This document shows positions 33,423 to 42,571 of a stretch of 64,000 bases of DNA, one piece after another (position 1 is the stretch's first letter; the number at the start of each line of letters is the position of its first letter). The stretch is from Mucilaginibacter gossypii (GTDB taxonomy: Bacteria; Bacteroidota; Bacteroidia; Sphingobacteriales; Sphingobacteriaceae), in assembly GCF_900100945.1 (NCBI RefSeq), contig NZ_FNCG01000005.1:186001-250000 (forward strand), read 5' to 3'. Position numbers and translations under genes: made by a program. The notes beneath the pieces were generated by a model, which had not been told where the DNA came from, did no database searches, and was given only the letters and a program-made list of their open reading frames with translations.

Positions 33423-33775
33423 GCAACATGATTATAAAGATGACACATCTTTATAACATAGCTGATAAGCACGATACTACCATTGATCATAAAAACGGTT
33501 TTCTTTACAACCGCTTTGTCAGTATCAAGTTTAAAAATAACATCGGCTACGCCGTAGAGAAAAAAAAGGATCAGCGGAATAGCCGCGGGATATAAGAGCA
33601 AGCTTTTTTGAAAATCGCCCTGAATGAGCGCCATCACTGATCGCTGAAAGCCGCAGCCGGGACAATCTATACCCGTAAGGTATTTAAAAGGACAAGGTAA
33701 CAAATGTCCCTGTAGCCAGTGGATAAATCCCAACCGGCTGTAGGAAGCATATATCATGATATTATTTAACCACAT
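33416..33775 (-). CDS. DUF2752 membrane protein
   Basis: 119 residues. The family signature TGIDCPGCGFQRSVMALIQG (CPxCGxxR) is followed by two transmembrane helices. The two cysteines resemble a metal or redox site, but the function is unknown. It is coupled to the upstream DUF5684-like gene by a TAATG stop-start overlap. The 3' end overlaps the RDD gene on the other strand. Confidence 0.88.
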   Translation of the reverse strand: MWLNNIMIYASYSRLGFIHWLQGHLLPCPFKYLTGIDCPGCGFQRSVMALIQGDFQKSLLLYPAAIPLILFFLYGVADVIFKLDTDKAVVKKTVFMINGSIVLISYVIKMCHLYNHVAY

Positions 33776-34248
33776 TAATAGTTTTGTGGAGGAGGGTTTT
33801 GATTATTGAACGGATCACGATAATCATTTGGATTGAATGGTGTAGCACCTTGTGCCTCTTTGGCAGATGGCCCCAAATAGGTTGCGCTTCCAAATCCCAG
33901 AATCGGATAAAAAATAAATGGGAAGATAATCAGACCAATTGTAAAACCTTCACTTTTACCAAAGCTTTTACTTAACAGGTTAATCATCCAAATACCAAAA
34001 ATTATATTAGCACAGGGGATCAAGAGCATGATAATCCACCAAATCGGTTTTCCGATTATCTCAAGCAGTACAATGATGTTATAAATTGGAATGATTGACG
34101 CCCAACCAGGTTTTCCTGCTTTGGTGTACACTTTCCAACTACCAATCACCACAATAACCCAGATTATAAGGCACGGGATGAAAAATGCACCAAAAATAGC
34201 ACCAGCCATGCCCGCAGACATGTCGGAAGAAGAAGTGTAAGAATCCAT
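33775..34248 (-). CDS. DUF5684-like membrane protein
   Basis: 157 residues with about four transmembrane helices; the conserved core reads VYTKAGKPGWASIIPIYN, followed by GKPIWWIIMLLIP, which is typical of DUF5684. The C-terminal tail is polar and rich in Asn, Pro and Gln. It is translationally coupled to the DUF2752 gene. No function is established for either. Confidence 0.8.
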   Translation of the reverse strand: MDSYTSSSDMSAGMAGAIFGAFFIPCLIIWVIVVIGSWKVYTKAGKPGWASIIPIYNIIVLLEIIGKPIWWIIMLLIPCANIIFGIWMINLLSKSFGKSEGFTIGLIIFPFIFYPILGFGSATYLGPSAKEAQGATPFNPNDYRDPFNNQNPPPQNY

Positions 34249-34374
34249 AATTTTGTTTAGTGTTTAAGTTTAAGTGTTATTATTTGTTTAAGTTCAATGC
34301 AAATTATAAATTATTTTTATCAAAAGCACCAGCATAACGTATTTATTATAGAACCTGTAATTATAATTTATCCT

Positions 34375-34382
34375 TAATTTTG
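34375..34382 (+). promoter_or_regulatory. -7 promoter box of the serine dehydratase gene
   Basis: TAATTTTG, a perfect TAnnTTTG, ends five bases before ATG 34388. The upstream stretch is AT-rich with no clear TTG at -33. Confidence 0.55.
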
Positions 34383-34387
34383 ACTTG

Positions 34388-35815
34388 ATGCAAAGAGAAC
34401 AGATTTCGGTTTTTGATATGTTTAAGATAGGCATAGGCCCGTCGAGCTCACATACGCTTGGCCCCTGGCGTGCAGCCCAGCAGTTTGTGCAGTCGCTTGA
34501 GCAACAGGGGGTACTGCCGATGGTGCAGCAGGTTAAGATATTATTATATGGCTCATTAGCCAAAACAGGTCATGGGCACGGTACGGATATAGCTATATTA
34601 TTAGGTTTAAGCGGCGATGACCCGGTTACTTTCGAGGTGGACCAGGTAACACCTAAAATTGAGCAGATCAAAAGTTCGCATCAACTGATCATCGGTGGTA
34701 TTTTACCATTAAGTTTTTATGCTGAGGATGACCTGCTGTTCCTTTTTAACGAAAGCTTACCTTATCATCCAAACGCGGTAACTTTCCAGGCATTTTTAAG
34801 TACCGGAAAGGCAATTTCTGAAACATACTACTCGATAGGAGGTGGTTTTGTGGTGAAGGAAGGTGCTTCAGGGCAATCAAAAGCAGAGGTTGACCTTCCC
34901 TTCCCTATTGATACCGCAGCCGATCTGCTGCACTGGTGTATCAAAACAGGTCTTCGGATTTCGGAAGTGGTAGCCGAAAACGAGCTGGCCTGGCGCAGTG
35001 AACAGGAAACCCGTACCGGGGCGTTGAATATCTTCAAGGCATTAAAAGAGTGTATTTACCGGGGATGTCACACTACCGGCCAATTGCCTGGCGGGTTAAA
35101 TGTGGCAAGGCGCGCCGCAAAATTAAACGCAAGGCTCATCGGGAATAATAAATACAGCAATTATGATGAATGGGTTGCGGCCATCAGAAATACCGGCGAC
35201 AGCTTTAAAAATACTTTAGATTGGGTAAGCTGTTTTGCATTAGCCGTTAATGAGGAGAACGCTTCATTTGGCCGTGTGGTAACCGCGCCAACAAACGGCG
35301 CCGCAGGCGTTATTCCTGCAGTGCTCCAATATTACATTGCTTTTTGCGATGGCAATACCGAGCAAAAGATCATCAACTTTTTATTTACCGCCAGCGAGAT
35401 CGGAAGTATCTTTAAAAAAGGAGCTACCATATCGGCAGCTATGGGGGGCTGCCAGGCCGAAATAGGCGTATCATCGGCTATGGCCGCGGCTGCTTTGACC
35501 GAATGTATGGGCGGTACCCAACGCCAGGTACTCATGGCTGCCGAAATAGCTATGGAACATCACCTCGGCCTCACCTGCGATCCTATCGGCGGACTGGTAC
35601 AGGTCCCTTGCATTGAACGTAATACCATGGGGGCCATTAAGGCAATAACAGCATCACAATTAGCGCTGCAAAGCAATCCTGAAAAAGCGAAGGTAAGCCT
35701 TGATGCCGTGGTAAAAACGATGTGGCAAACCGCGCTCGACATGAACTCGAAATACAAAGAAACAAGTGATGGCGGATTGGCAATTAATATCCCTATCAGT
35801 TTGCCGGAGTGTTAA
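34388..35815 (+). CDS. sdaA: L-serine ammonia-lyase, iron-sulphur type, single chain
   Basis: 475 residues from the ATG at 34388. It deaminates L-serine to pyruvate. The beta-type domain leads ([28 protein letters not shown]) and the alpha-type catalytic domain follows ([54 protein letters not shown]). Cysteines in these motifs are positioned to hold the oxygen-sensitive 4Fe-4S cluster. This fused form is the usual one in Bacteroidota and Proteobacteria. Convergent with the RES-Xre pair, 4 nt from its stop. Confidence 0.94.
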   Translation: MQREQISVFDMFKIGIGPSSSHTLGPWRAAQQFVQSLEQQGVLPMVQQVKILLYGSLAKTGHGHGTDIAILLGLSGDDPVTFEVDQVTPKIEQIKSSHQLIIGGILPLSFYAEDDLLFLFNESLPYHPNAVTFQAFLSTGKAISETYYSIGGGFVVKEGASGQSKAEVDLPFPIDTAADLLHWCIKTGLRISEVVAENELAWRSEQETRTGALNIFKALKECIYRGCHTTGQLPGGLNVARRAAKLNARLIGNNKYSNYDEWVAAIRNTGDSFKNTLDWVSCFALAVNEENASFGRVVTAPTNGAAGVIPAVLQYYIAFCDGNTEQKIINFLFTASEIGSIFKKGATISAAMGGCQAEIGVSSAMAAAALTECMGGTQRQVLMAAEIAMEHHLGLTCDPIGGLVQVPCIERNTMGAIKAITASQLALQSNPEKAKVSLDAVVKTMWQTALDMNSKYKETSDGGLAINIPISLPEC

Positions 35816-35819
35816 TTAC

Positions 35820-36281
35820 TTACTTCTTAAACAGCCTTGAATCAAATTCAAAAAATTCGGTATTAATAATTTTTACGGCTTTAAAATCGGGGTGTAAAGG
35901 GTTGATCAGGTAGTTAAAATCGCCCGTAACAGTGGCGGATGGTACCTGGAGCGCTAAATATTTGTTGACTTTTACAAAGCCGTCACCAATTTGCTGTGTT
36001 GCTTTGATCAAGGGGTTGCTATTCCACTTTTCGGGTAACTGATCAACGCCGGGCTTAAAAACATCTGCATTATCAGGCAGCTCAATCGTCGCCATAAAAT
36101 AATCAGAAGGCATAAATCCAAGCGGTGTATGTACGGCGACTTCGAGTACAGCCAATGCGCGTGACGAAGAGGTATAAACCACGGCGGTTCCTTTACTGTT
36201 CCAGCGCCCGCCGTTTAGTTCAGCTCCCCTGCCGCTTAAGTCATGAATGTAAGCCTGCTTACTTAAGCGATAAACGATCAC
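35820..36281 (-). CDS. RES-domain toxin
   Basis: 153 residues starting with GTG at 36281. The RES fold signature is visible: an Arg near the start (IVYRLSKQAY), GGRWNSKGTAVVYTSSS with the second Arg, and the Glu in LAVLEVAVHTPLG. Characterised RES toxins break down NAD+ and stop growth. The gene overlaps the upstream antitoxin gene by 4 nt (GTGA), the standard order for RES-Xre type II systems, antitoxin first. Length is normal and all key positions are present, so it is probably active. Confidence 0.92.
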   Translation of the reverse strand: MIVYRLSKQAYIHDLSGRGAELNGGRWNSKGTAVVYTSSSRALAVLEVAVHTPLGFMPSDYFMATIELPDNADVFKPGVDQLPEKWNSNPLIKATQQIGDGFVKVNKYLALQVPSATVTGDFNYLINPLHPDFKAVKIINTEFFEFDSRLFKK

Positions 36282-36685
36282 GCAAGTATGCCATGTTCAA
36301 TACGGCCCAACTCATCGCGGATCATATTGATCCCAAAGGCTGTATCCAAAAGTTCTTTAGGCTTTACTCCGCCCAGGGGAATGCTTTTATAATCCATCCA
36401 GGCGTAAAACTTATTTTCATCGCCAAAAACCTCAATACCCTTTTTATAGAGTAATTCGATCATGATTATCTTTTCAGAATATATGGGATCAAAGGTTTTG
36501 TTTTCCTTTTTATAACGTTGAATTGTACGCTCGGAAAGATGAAGGTACGAAGCCCAGTCATCTATATTAAAATGAATATGTTTTGATAATTTGGTAAGAT
36601 AGGGGAATGAGATTCCTTCCCTCACCATAAAGGTTAAATTAACCTCGTCATCATCAATAAATTTATAGGGTTTTGGAGCACTCAT
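36278..36685 (-). CDS. Xre/MbcA/ParS-type antitoxin (DUF2384)
   Basis: 135 residues. An N-terminal helix-turn-helix region (LHLSERTIQRYKKENKTFD, about 47-65) precedes the toxin-binding MbcA/ParS/Xre domain (EVFGDENKFYAWMDYKSI, LGGVKPKELLDTAFG). It neutralises the RES toxin and should repress its own operon. The upstream DNA carries a nested palindrome suited to that (36698-36726). Confidence 0.92.
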   Translation of the reverse strand: MSAPKPYKFIDDDEVNLTFMVREGISFPYLTKLSKHIHFNIDDWASYLHLSERTIQRYKKENKTFDPIYSEKIIMIELLYKKGIEVFGDENKFYAWMDYKSIPLGGVKPKELLDTAFGINMIRDELGRIEHGILA

Positions 36686-36697
36686 GGCGTTTGCTGT

Positions 36698-36726
36698 AAA
36701 TTGTCAATAAATTTACGACAATTGTC
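36698..36726. promoter_or_regulatory. Palindromic operator candidate of the RES-Xre operon
   Basis: AATTGTC at about 36699-36705 and GACAATT 12 bases later form an inverted pair, and GACAATTGTC (36717-36726) is itself a perfect 10-bp palindrome. An overlapping GTAAATT/AATTTAC pair is also present. The site lies 13-41 nt upstream of the antitoxin ATG, where an autorepressing Xre protein would bind. Confidence 0.5.
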
Positions 36727-36741
36727 GCCGAAAAGCAAATC

Positions 36742-37461
36742 TTATTTTTTAGCAAAAATAACCCCTACTGCCGCCTTCAGTTTATCAACCCACATTCCAT
36801 ACATTTTACCGGATGGATGCAAACCATCGGTCGCCAGTAAGGTAAGATCATTCGCCGCCAACTTAGAAATGCCGGTAATTTCAACATAATTAACCTTTGC
36901 ATTAGCACTTATTTTACGGTTAATATCATTGAACTGATCTATCTCAGGGCCGATAACGGCATCCTGCCCTTGAGCAAAAGGAGTAACGCCATAATCGGGG
37001 ATAGACAGCACAAACACATGCTCGCTGATACCGTCAGCAAATTTAACGGCCGTATTTAAAACCTGCTCAAACTTAACGCGGTAATTTTCCTGGCTTAAGC
37101 CATCGTATTGATCATTTACACCTATCAGCAGCGTGACTACATCATAAGTATTGCTTTTGATGCTGCTTTGATCAATAGCTTCAATGAGTTGATCGGTTGT
37201 CCAGCCGGTACGGGCTATGATAGTCGGCGTATTTACTTTGAGGCCTTGTAACTGGTTAGCCAGTTGATTAGGAAATGCCTGTTCAGGGGGCACAGACTGG
37301 CCTATGGTATATGAATCGCCGAGGGCAAGGTATGTTAGGGTATCCTTTATCACGGTAACTGGTTTTGACGGGGGATTATAACTAACCGGCGCCGGCGTGT
37401 TTTTGCCTGCACAGGCCGATAATGTAATTGCTGTGAGTAAACTGAAAATTATTCCCTTCAT
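36742..37461 (-). CDS. SGNH/GDSL hydrolase lipoprotein
   Basis: 239 residues with a lipobox LSAC (Cys17). Block I is YLALGDSYTIGQ, block III LLIGVNDQYDGL, and block V DGLHPSGKMYG, which supplies the Asp and His. All SGNH elements are present, so it should be an active esterase or acylhydrolase at a membrane surface. The substrate cannot be inferred. Its start overlaps the lipB stop (TAATG), so it is the third gene of a coupled PPTase-lipB-hydrolase operon. Confidence 0.88.
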   Translation of the reverse strand: MKGIIFSLLTAITLSACAGKNTPAPVSYNPPSKPVTVIKDTLTYLALGDSYTIGQSVPPEQAFPNQLANQLQGLKVNTPTIIARTGWTTDQLIEAIDQSSIKSNTYDVVTLLIGVNDQYDGLSQENYRVKFEQVLNTAVKFADGISEHVFVLSIPDYGVTPFAQGQDAVIGPEIDQFNDINRKISANAKVNYVEITGISKLAANDLTLLATDGLHPSGKMYGMWVDKLKAAVGVIFAKK

Positions 37462-38219
37462 TATAATATCTCCATACCAAAAAGTACGGAAATATGATGT
37501 ATAAGGATTTTTTTTACTTCATTAATATCAACCTCATGCCCAAGTTCCTGCTGCATGGAGGTAACAGCCTTATCGTCAATACCGCAGGGCACTATGTTTT
37601 TAAAATAGCTCAGATCGGTATTTACATTAAGCGCGAGGCCGTGCATAGTAACCCAGCGACTGCAGCGTACGCCCATGGCGCATATTTTACGGGCTTTGTC
37701 ATTATCGGCATCAAACCATACGCCGGTATAACCTTCATAACGACCGGCCTGCAAGCCAAAATCGGCGAGGGTAAGGATCACTGCTTCTTCCAGCGTACGC
37801 AGGTACAGGTGTATATCAGTAAAAAAATTATCAAGGTCGAGTATCGGGTATGATACAATTTGCCCCGGCCCATGATAGGTAATATCACCGCCCCTGTTTA
37901 TCGGATAATAAACAGCCTGTTTTTCTTTCAAGCCTGCCTCATCTAACAATAGATGCTCGGGCTTGCCGCTTTTACCAAGGGTATACACGTGCGAGTGCTC
38001 GCAAAAAACCAGGTAATTAAAAGTTTCGTCGGCTTCGATAGTATCGTAGGCTACAGCAGTCCCTGCGTTTTTAGCAGCTGCTTCGTAAGCCGTTTCACGA
38101 TTACGGTTGTCTATTTTAGTTTTAACCGTTTCACTAAAAAGGGTTTCCTGTTTATCCCAGGCCTGCTGGTAATCAACCAGGCCCCAATCCTGAAAAAATA
38201 CTTTCTTGTTTTTCATCAT
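37461..38219 (-). CDS. lipB: Octanoyl-[ACP]:protein N-octanoyltransferase
   Basis: 252 residues. It moves octanoate from acyl carrier protein onto lipoyl domains. Motifs: EHSHVYTLGKSG, NRGGDITYHGPGQIVSYPI (the conserved RGG..T.HGPGQ), KICAMGVRCSRWVTMHGLALNVN with the catalytic Cys/Lys region, and IVPCGI. An insertion of about 25 residues after KTKIDNRNRE sits before the family core. Two adjacent ATGs (38219 and 38216) overlap the stop of the PPTase gene. Its likely targets include the E2 encoded at 4061-5719. Confidence 0.93.
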   Translation of the reverse strand: MMKNKKVFFQDWGLVDYQQAWDKQETLFSETVKTKIDNRNRETAYEAAAKNAGTAVAYDTIEADETFNYLVFCEHSHVYTLGKSGKPEHLLLDEAGLKEKQAVYYPINRGGDITYHGPGQIVSYPILDLDNFFTDIHLYLRTLEEAVILTLADFGLQAGRYEGYTGVWFDADNDKARKICAMGVRCSRWVTMHGLALNVNTDLSYFKNIVPCGIDDKAVTSMQQELGHEVDINEVKKILIHHISVLFGMEIL

Positions 38220-38857
38220 TCGCCCTTTACGTAGCCTATCATATAATCTTCATATTGCAGATAGCCTACTGTATAATCAATGGTGGTATCTTTTTTATTT
38301 AATTGCGCATTTACCACGCCATGATGCTCAAACTGGAAAGGCTCCAAAAAAATGTTATCGGCAAATGAAACCTCTTTTTGCCCGTTACATTTATAAACAG
38401 CCTCCTTGGCGCACCAGCAAACATATAGTTGTTCAATTTTTTGCGGGCCATTTATAAATTTCAACTCTTCCTTACGCATAAACTTGTTGGCAATGCGCTC
38501 AACTTTTTGCTTAATCTGCTCAATATCAATCCCAACCTTATATGTTTTGCTGATCATCACAGCGGCATAATCAAACGAATGACTTAAGGAGATATGGTAA
38601 GGGAGGTTTACCAGGTAAGGCTTGCCATGCTCATCAACTTTACAGTCAATATACTCATCGGTACGGAGCATTTTACGCAGCAGCACGCGGGTACCCAGCC
38701 AGTGCAGGTGGCGCTTGCCATTGCTCAGGCTTTCTACAAAATCCTTTTCCTGCTGATCAAGCTGTAACTGGCTGTACAGGTCTGTAGCCTCCTCCTCGAT
38801 ACGCCAGAGTGCAAACTCGGTGTCATCATCAATACGCTGCCTGTATGCTATCGCCAT
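38216..38857 (-). CDS. 4'-phosphopantetheinyl transferase superfamily protein
   Basis: 213 residues from the ATG at 38857 (MAIAYRQRIDDD); an upstream ATG at 38896 would add 13 unconserved residues. The Sfp-type motifs are KVGIDIEQI (Mg-binding Asp and Glu), and WCAKEAVYKCNG (the WxxKEAxxK signature). It attaches the phosphopantetheine arm to acyl carrier proteins. No acpS or secondary-metabolite cluster is nearby, so it may serve fatty-acid ACP. Coupled to lipB by stop-start overlap. Confidence 0.9.
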   Translation of the reverse strand: MAIAYRQRIDDDTEFALWRIEEEATDLYSQLQLDQQEKDFVESLSNGKRHLHWLGTRVLLRKMLRTDEYIDCKVDEHGKPYLVNLPYHISLSHSFDYAAVMISKTYKVGIDIEQIKQKVERIANKFMRKEELKFINGPQKIEQLYVCWCAKEAVYKCNGQKEVSFADNIFLEPFQFEHHGVVNAQLNKKDTTIDYTVGYLQYEDYMIGYVKGE

Positions 38858-39068
38858 AAAAGTAAAATTGCAAAATAGGTTGCAAACATATGTCAAAAAA
38901 AATTAAATAATATCAGCGCAGCTACATATTCGTAATCGGCTGAACCATATCAGGTTTAGGAGTTGTTTCTGCGCTATCTGAACGCATTTTGCCGGCCAAT
39001 ATTGTTTATAAAAGCCGGCGCCGATTAGGCTAATTTTCATAATTTAGCGCCAGCAATAACCTGCCTGT

Positions 39069-39605
39069 ATGATACTATCTGATAAGCGCATCCTCGAAGA
39101 AATTGAACAAGGCCATATTATTATTGAACCATTTAACCGCGAATACCTGGGCACTAACTCGTACGACGTTCATTTGGGCAAATATTTAGCTACTTACCGT
39201 AGCCGGGTGCTTGATGCCAAAGTTCATAATGAGATAGATGGCTTTGAAATTCCGAAGGATGGCTTTGTGCTTCAGCCCAATACCCTTTACCTGGGCGTAA
39301 CAATGGAGTACACCGAAACACACCGGCATGTTCCGTTTTTAGAGGGCAAATCAAGCACAGGGCGTTTAGGTATCGATATTCACGCAACAGCGGGTAAAGG
39401 TGATGTTGGTTTCTGCAATACCTGGACACTTGAAATTTCATGTGCCCAGCCTGTGCGCATTTACGCCGGCATGCCCATTGGTCAGCTTATTTATTTTGTA
39501 GTTGAGGGCGAGATTGAAACACTGTACAACAGTAAAGCCAACGCCAAATACAACAACCCTACTACACGCCCTGTTGAAAGCATGATGTGGAAGAATAAGT
39601 GGTAG
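39069..39605 (+). CDS. dcd: dCTP deaminase
   Basis: 178 residues, normal for Dcd. It deaminates dCTP to dUTP as a source of dTTP. Motifs: FLEGKSSTGRLGI (substrate-binding Ser and Arg, catalytic Glu region), HATAGKGDVGFCNTWTLE and GMPIGQLIYF. A bifunctional Dcd/Dut is the alternative; the motif pattern does not settle this. Divergent from the PPTase gene, with 211 bp between starts. Confidence 0.93.
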   Translation: MILSDKRILEEIEQGHIIIEPFNREYLGTNSYDVHLGKYLATYRSRVLDAKVHNEIDGFEIPKDGFVLQPNTLYLGVTMEYTETHRHVPFLEGKSSTGRLGIDIHATAGKGDVGFCNTWTLEISCAQPVRIYAGMPIGQLIYFVVEGEIETLYNSKANAKYNNPTTRPVESMMWKNKW

Positions 39606-39765
39606 GCTTAAGCAACAAGTATTAAGTTGAGTGTCTCAAGTTGGTAGTCTTAAGTATTCAGTATAGAAAATAAAGTCAGATTTTCGACTAAAGACTTCGA
39701 ACTTCAGACTTAATACGACTTGGTACTTTTTTTGCGTATCTTGGTAGTTCAAGATTTATCTTTCT
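39606..39765. repeat. Degenerate word-repeat spacer
   Basis: The spacer after dcd shows many near-copies of AAGT(A/C)TTAAGT and AAGTTG in its first half and ACTTCGAACTTCAGACTTAA in its second half, so the halves are partly complementary, as at 3923-4020. No gene is seen. The promoter of the following gene is probably in the last 40 bp. Confidence 0.5.
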
Positions 39766-42483
39766 ATGAACCTAAAACGCCTATCAGTTGGAATCCTGAT
39801 CACCTTAATTGCCGGTGCTACCTTAGCTTTTATAAAACCCGATGATGAACTGGTAACAAAAATCATTGCCCAGCTTGATAAATGGCGTACCGATCATCCG
39901 CAGGAAAAAGTTTACCTGCACTTTGATAAGCCCTATTATGCAATTGGCGAGGATATCTGGTTTAAAGCCTATGTTACTATAGGCAGTGAGCATAAGCTTT
40001 CGGCTTATAGCGAAACCCTGAATGTTGACCTTATTGATGATAACGATTCGGTAAAACGCAGCCTTAAACTGCCGTTAACAGCTGGCCTGGCCGCGGGCGA
40101 TTTTGCTTTGGCCGATAGTATGACTGAAGGAAATTACCGCATTCGCGCTTATACCAACTGGATGCGAAACGAAGGAGAGGCCTATTTCTTCAATAAAACC
40201 ATCACTGTGGTAAACGGAATCAGTAACAAGGTTTTCACCAAAACCGCCTATGCCTACAGCACCTTAAACGACAAACAAAAAGTAACTGCTATTACTACAT
40301 ACACAGACCTCAACGGTATAGCCTATGTTAATAAACCAGTAAGCTATGAAGTTGAAATAAACGGGAAATCAATCGCCCGGGGGAAAGGTGTAACTGATGA
40401 TAAAGGGAACCTCACAGTCAGCTTCACAACGGGTCAGGCAGTTTCAATAACATCCGGCCATATCAATACCGAGGTTAAATTGGATGAAAAGCATACTATA
40501 GCCAAAGCCGTACTTATAAAAACGCTATCAAACAAGGTCGATGTTCAGTTTTTTCCGGAGAGCGGAAATTTAATTAATGGTGTTTTTGAAAAAGTAGCTT
40601 TTAAAGCTGTTGGTGCCGACGGGTTAGGGGTTGATATTAAAGGCTTTATTGCCGACGATCAAAACAACCAGGTTGCGCCATTGGGCGAGAGTCATTTTGG
40701 CATGGGTACTATTACCTTTGAGCCTGAAAGTGGTAAAAACTATAAAGCGCACATCACTTATGCTGATGGCTCTGAAGGTGTTTTCGATTTGCCCAAAGCA
40801 GTTGATAATGGCTATGTATTAAGTGTCAACAGCATGCGCGACGATAAGGTGTTTGTATCCATCGTTCCCGGTAAAAGCACCGGTAACGGCACAGCTTCAT
40901 TATCGGGTTTAACGCTGATAGCGCAATCTGGCGGCGAGCTTTGTTATGCGGGCAAAAGTAAGGATGGGGCAACATCCTTTTCGGCTGCCATCCCTAAAAA
41001 TAAATTCCCATCGGGCATTATACAGTTCACGCTGTTTTCGGCAACCGGTGAGCCTTTGAACGAGCGCCTCATCTTTGTTCAAAACTCAGATCAGCTTAAG
41101 CTTGCCGTTAGTTCCGAAAAACAGAACTATAAACCCCGCGAAAAAGTTACTATTAATCTCAACGCTAAAAACAGTGAGGATAAACCCGTTGTGGGTAGTT
41201 TTTCGGCATCGGTTATTGATGAATCAAAAGTTACTACTGATGAAACAAATGAAAGTTCTATATTTTCAACACTGCTGCTCACCTCCGATCTGAAAGGGTA
41301 TATTGAAAAACCGAACTATTACTTTACTAATGTAAGTAACGAAACCAAGGACAACCTTGATGCACTGATGCTTACCCAGGGCTACCATCGCTTTGAATGG
41401 AAACAACTGCTTGCTGATAAATTTACCCCAATAGTCTTCAAGCCCGAAAAATCTCTGGAAGTAACCGGGCACCTCAAAACTTTTGGTGGCAAGCCTGTAC
41501 CTAATGGCAAGGTTACCCTTTTTTCAACATCGGGAGGAACTTTTATTATTGATACCGTGGCTGATGCCGAAGGTAAGTTTACTTTTAAAGACCTTGTTTT
41601 TAGGGATAGTATCAAGTTTGTGATCCAGGCGCGCACTGCTAAAGACCGCAAAAATCTCGACATCACGCTTGACAATGTCACCCCGCAACCCGTTGGGCCA
41701 AATAAAAACGCACCCGATATCCAGGTCAACATCAACGATGGCGCATCGGCCTATCTGTTGAACAGTAAAAAGCTTTATGACGAGCAGGTAAAATACGGTA
41801 TTGGGAACCACACTATCGTATTAAAGGAAGTAGTGATCCGCGAAAAGCGGGAAAACCCATTTAAAAACTCTTCTAACCTTAATGGACCCGGCAATGCAGA
41901 TCAAACACTTACCAGCAAAAATCTGATGTACGGGGGTGGAATGCTATCCCAGATTTTACAAGGCAGATTAACCGGTGTGATTTTTCGTAACGGCACGCCT
42001 TATTCAACCCGCAGCCCGGGAACTCCCATGCAAATTGTACTTGATGGAACCTATGTAGGAAGCGATTTCCTGGATAACTTAAATGTAAATGATATTGCCA
42101 CTATTGAAGTTTTACGCAGCATTGGCAACACTGCAATTTATGGCTCAAGGGGAGCTGGCGGCCTTTTGGTTATTACAACCAAGCGCGGCGGTGAAAGTGT
42201 TTACAATAAATACGCGCCGGGTATTGTCACCTATGCTCCTAAGGGATATTATAAAGCGCGCGAATTTTATTCGCCTAAATATGATGATCCTAAAACCAAT
42301 GCCCAAATGCAGGACCTTCGCAGCACCATTTACTGGGCACCAGGCTTATTAACTGATAAGAATGGCAATACATCTATGAGCTTTTTTAACGCCGATGCTA
42401 AAGGTACATATCGTGTAATAATTGAAGGTATTGATGCCGATGGCAATTTAGGAAGGCAGGTTTATAGATATAAGGTGGAATAA
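39766..42483 (+). CDS. MG2-domain protein with C-terminal TonB-receptor-type plug, paralogue 1
   Basis: 905 residues with a signal peptide (about 1-22). The N-terminal block (EKVYLHFDKPYYAIGEDIWF) is the macroglobulin MG2-type start; further Ig-like MG modules follow, one of them (about 145-245) absent from the next gene's product. A conserved linker LNGPGNADQTL precedes a plug-like module, LSQILQGRLTGVIFRNGTP ... IATIEVLRSIGNTAIYGSRG, resembling SusC-type plugs. There is no beta-barrel. It ends GIDADGNLGRQVYRYKVE. It is probably periplasmic or outer-membrane-associated; the role is unknown. Tandem with its paralogue, 88 bp upstream. Confidence 0.85.
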   Translation: MNLKRLSVGILITLIAGATLAFIKPDDELVTKIIAQLDKWRTDHPQEKVYLHFDKPYYAIGEDIWFKAYVTIGSEHKLSAYSETLNVDLIDDNDSVKRSLKLPLTAGLAAGDFALADSMTEGNYRIRAYTNWMRNEGEAYFFNKTITVVNGISNKVFTKTAYAYSTLNDKQKVTAITTYTDLNGIAYVNKPVSYEVEINGKSIARGKGVTDDKGNLTVSFTTGQAVSITSGHINTEVKLDEKHTIAKAVLIKTLSNKVDVQFFPESGNLINGVFEKVAFKAVGADGLGVDIKGFIADDQNNQVAPLGESHFGMGTITFEPESGKNYKAHITYADGSEGVFDLPKAVDNGYVLSVNSMRDDKVFVSIVPGKSTGNGTASLSGLTLIAQSGGELCYAGKSKDGATSFSAAIPKNKFPSGIIQFTLFSATGEPLNERLIFVQNSDQLKLAVSSEKQNYKPREKVTINLNAKNSEDKPVVGSFSASVIDESKVTTDETNESSIFSTLLLTSDLKGYIEKPNYYFTNVSNETKDNLDALMLTQGYHRFEWKQLLADKFTPIVFKPEKSLEVTGHLKTFGGKPVPNGKVTLFSTSGGTFIIDTVADAEGKFTFKDLVFRDSIKFVIQARTAKDRKNLDITLDNVTPQPVGPNKNAPDIQVNINDGASAYLLNSKKLYDEQVKYGIGNHTIVLKEVVIREKRENPFKNSSNLNGPGNADQTLTSKNLMYGGGMLSQILQGRLTGVIFRNGTPYSTRSPGTPMQIVLDGTYVGSDFLDNLNVNDIATIEVLRSIGNTAIYGSRGAGGLLVITTKRGGESVYNKYAPGIVTYAPKGYYKAREFYSPKYDDPKTNAQMQDLRSTIYWAPGLLTDKNGNTSMSFFNADAKGTYRVIIEGIDADGNLGRQVYRYKVE

Positions 42484-42571
42484 TAAAAATAGAATGAGGG
42501 TGTAATTAATCTATTTATATTGTGTAAGTCTAATATTAACTAATATATTAGAATAATAACACTTAAACCTT

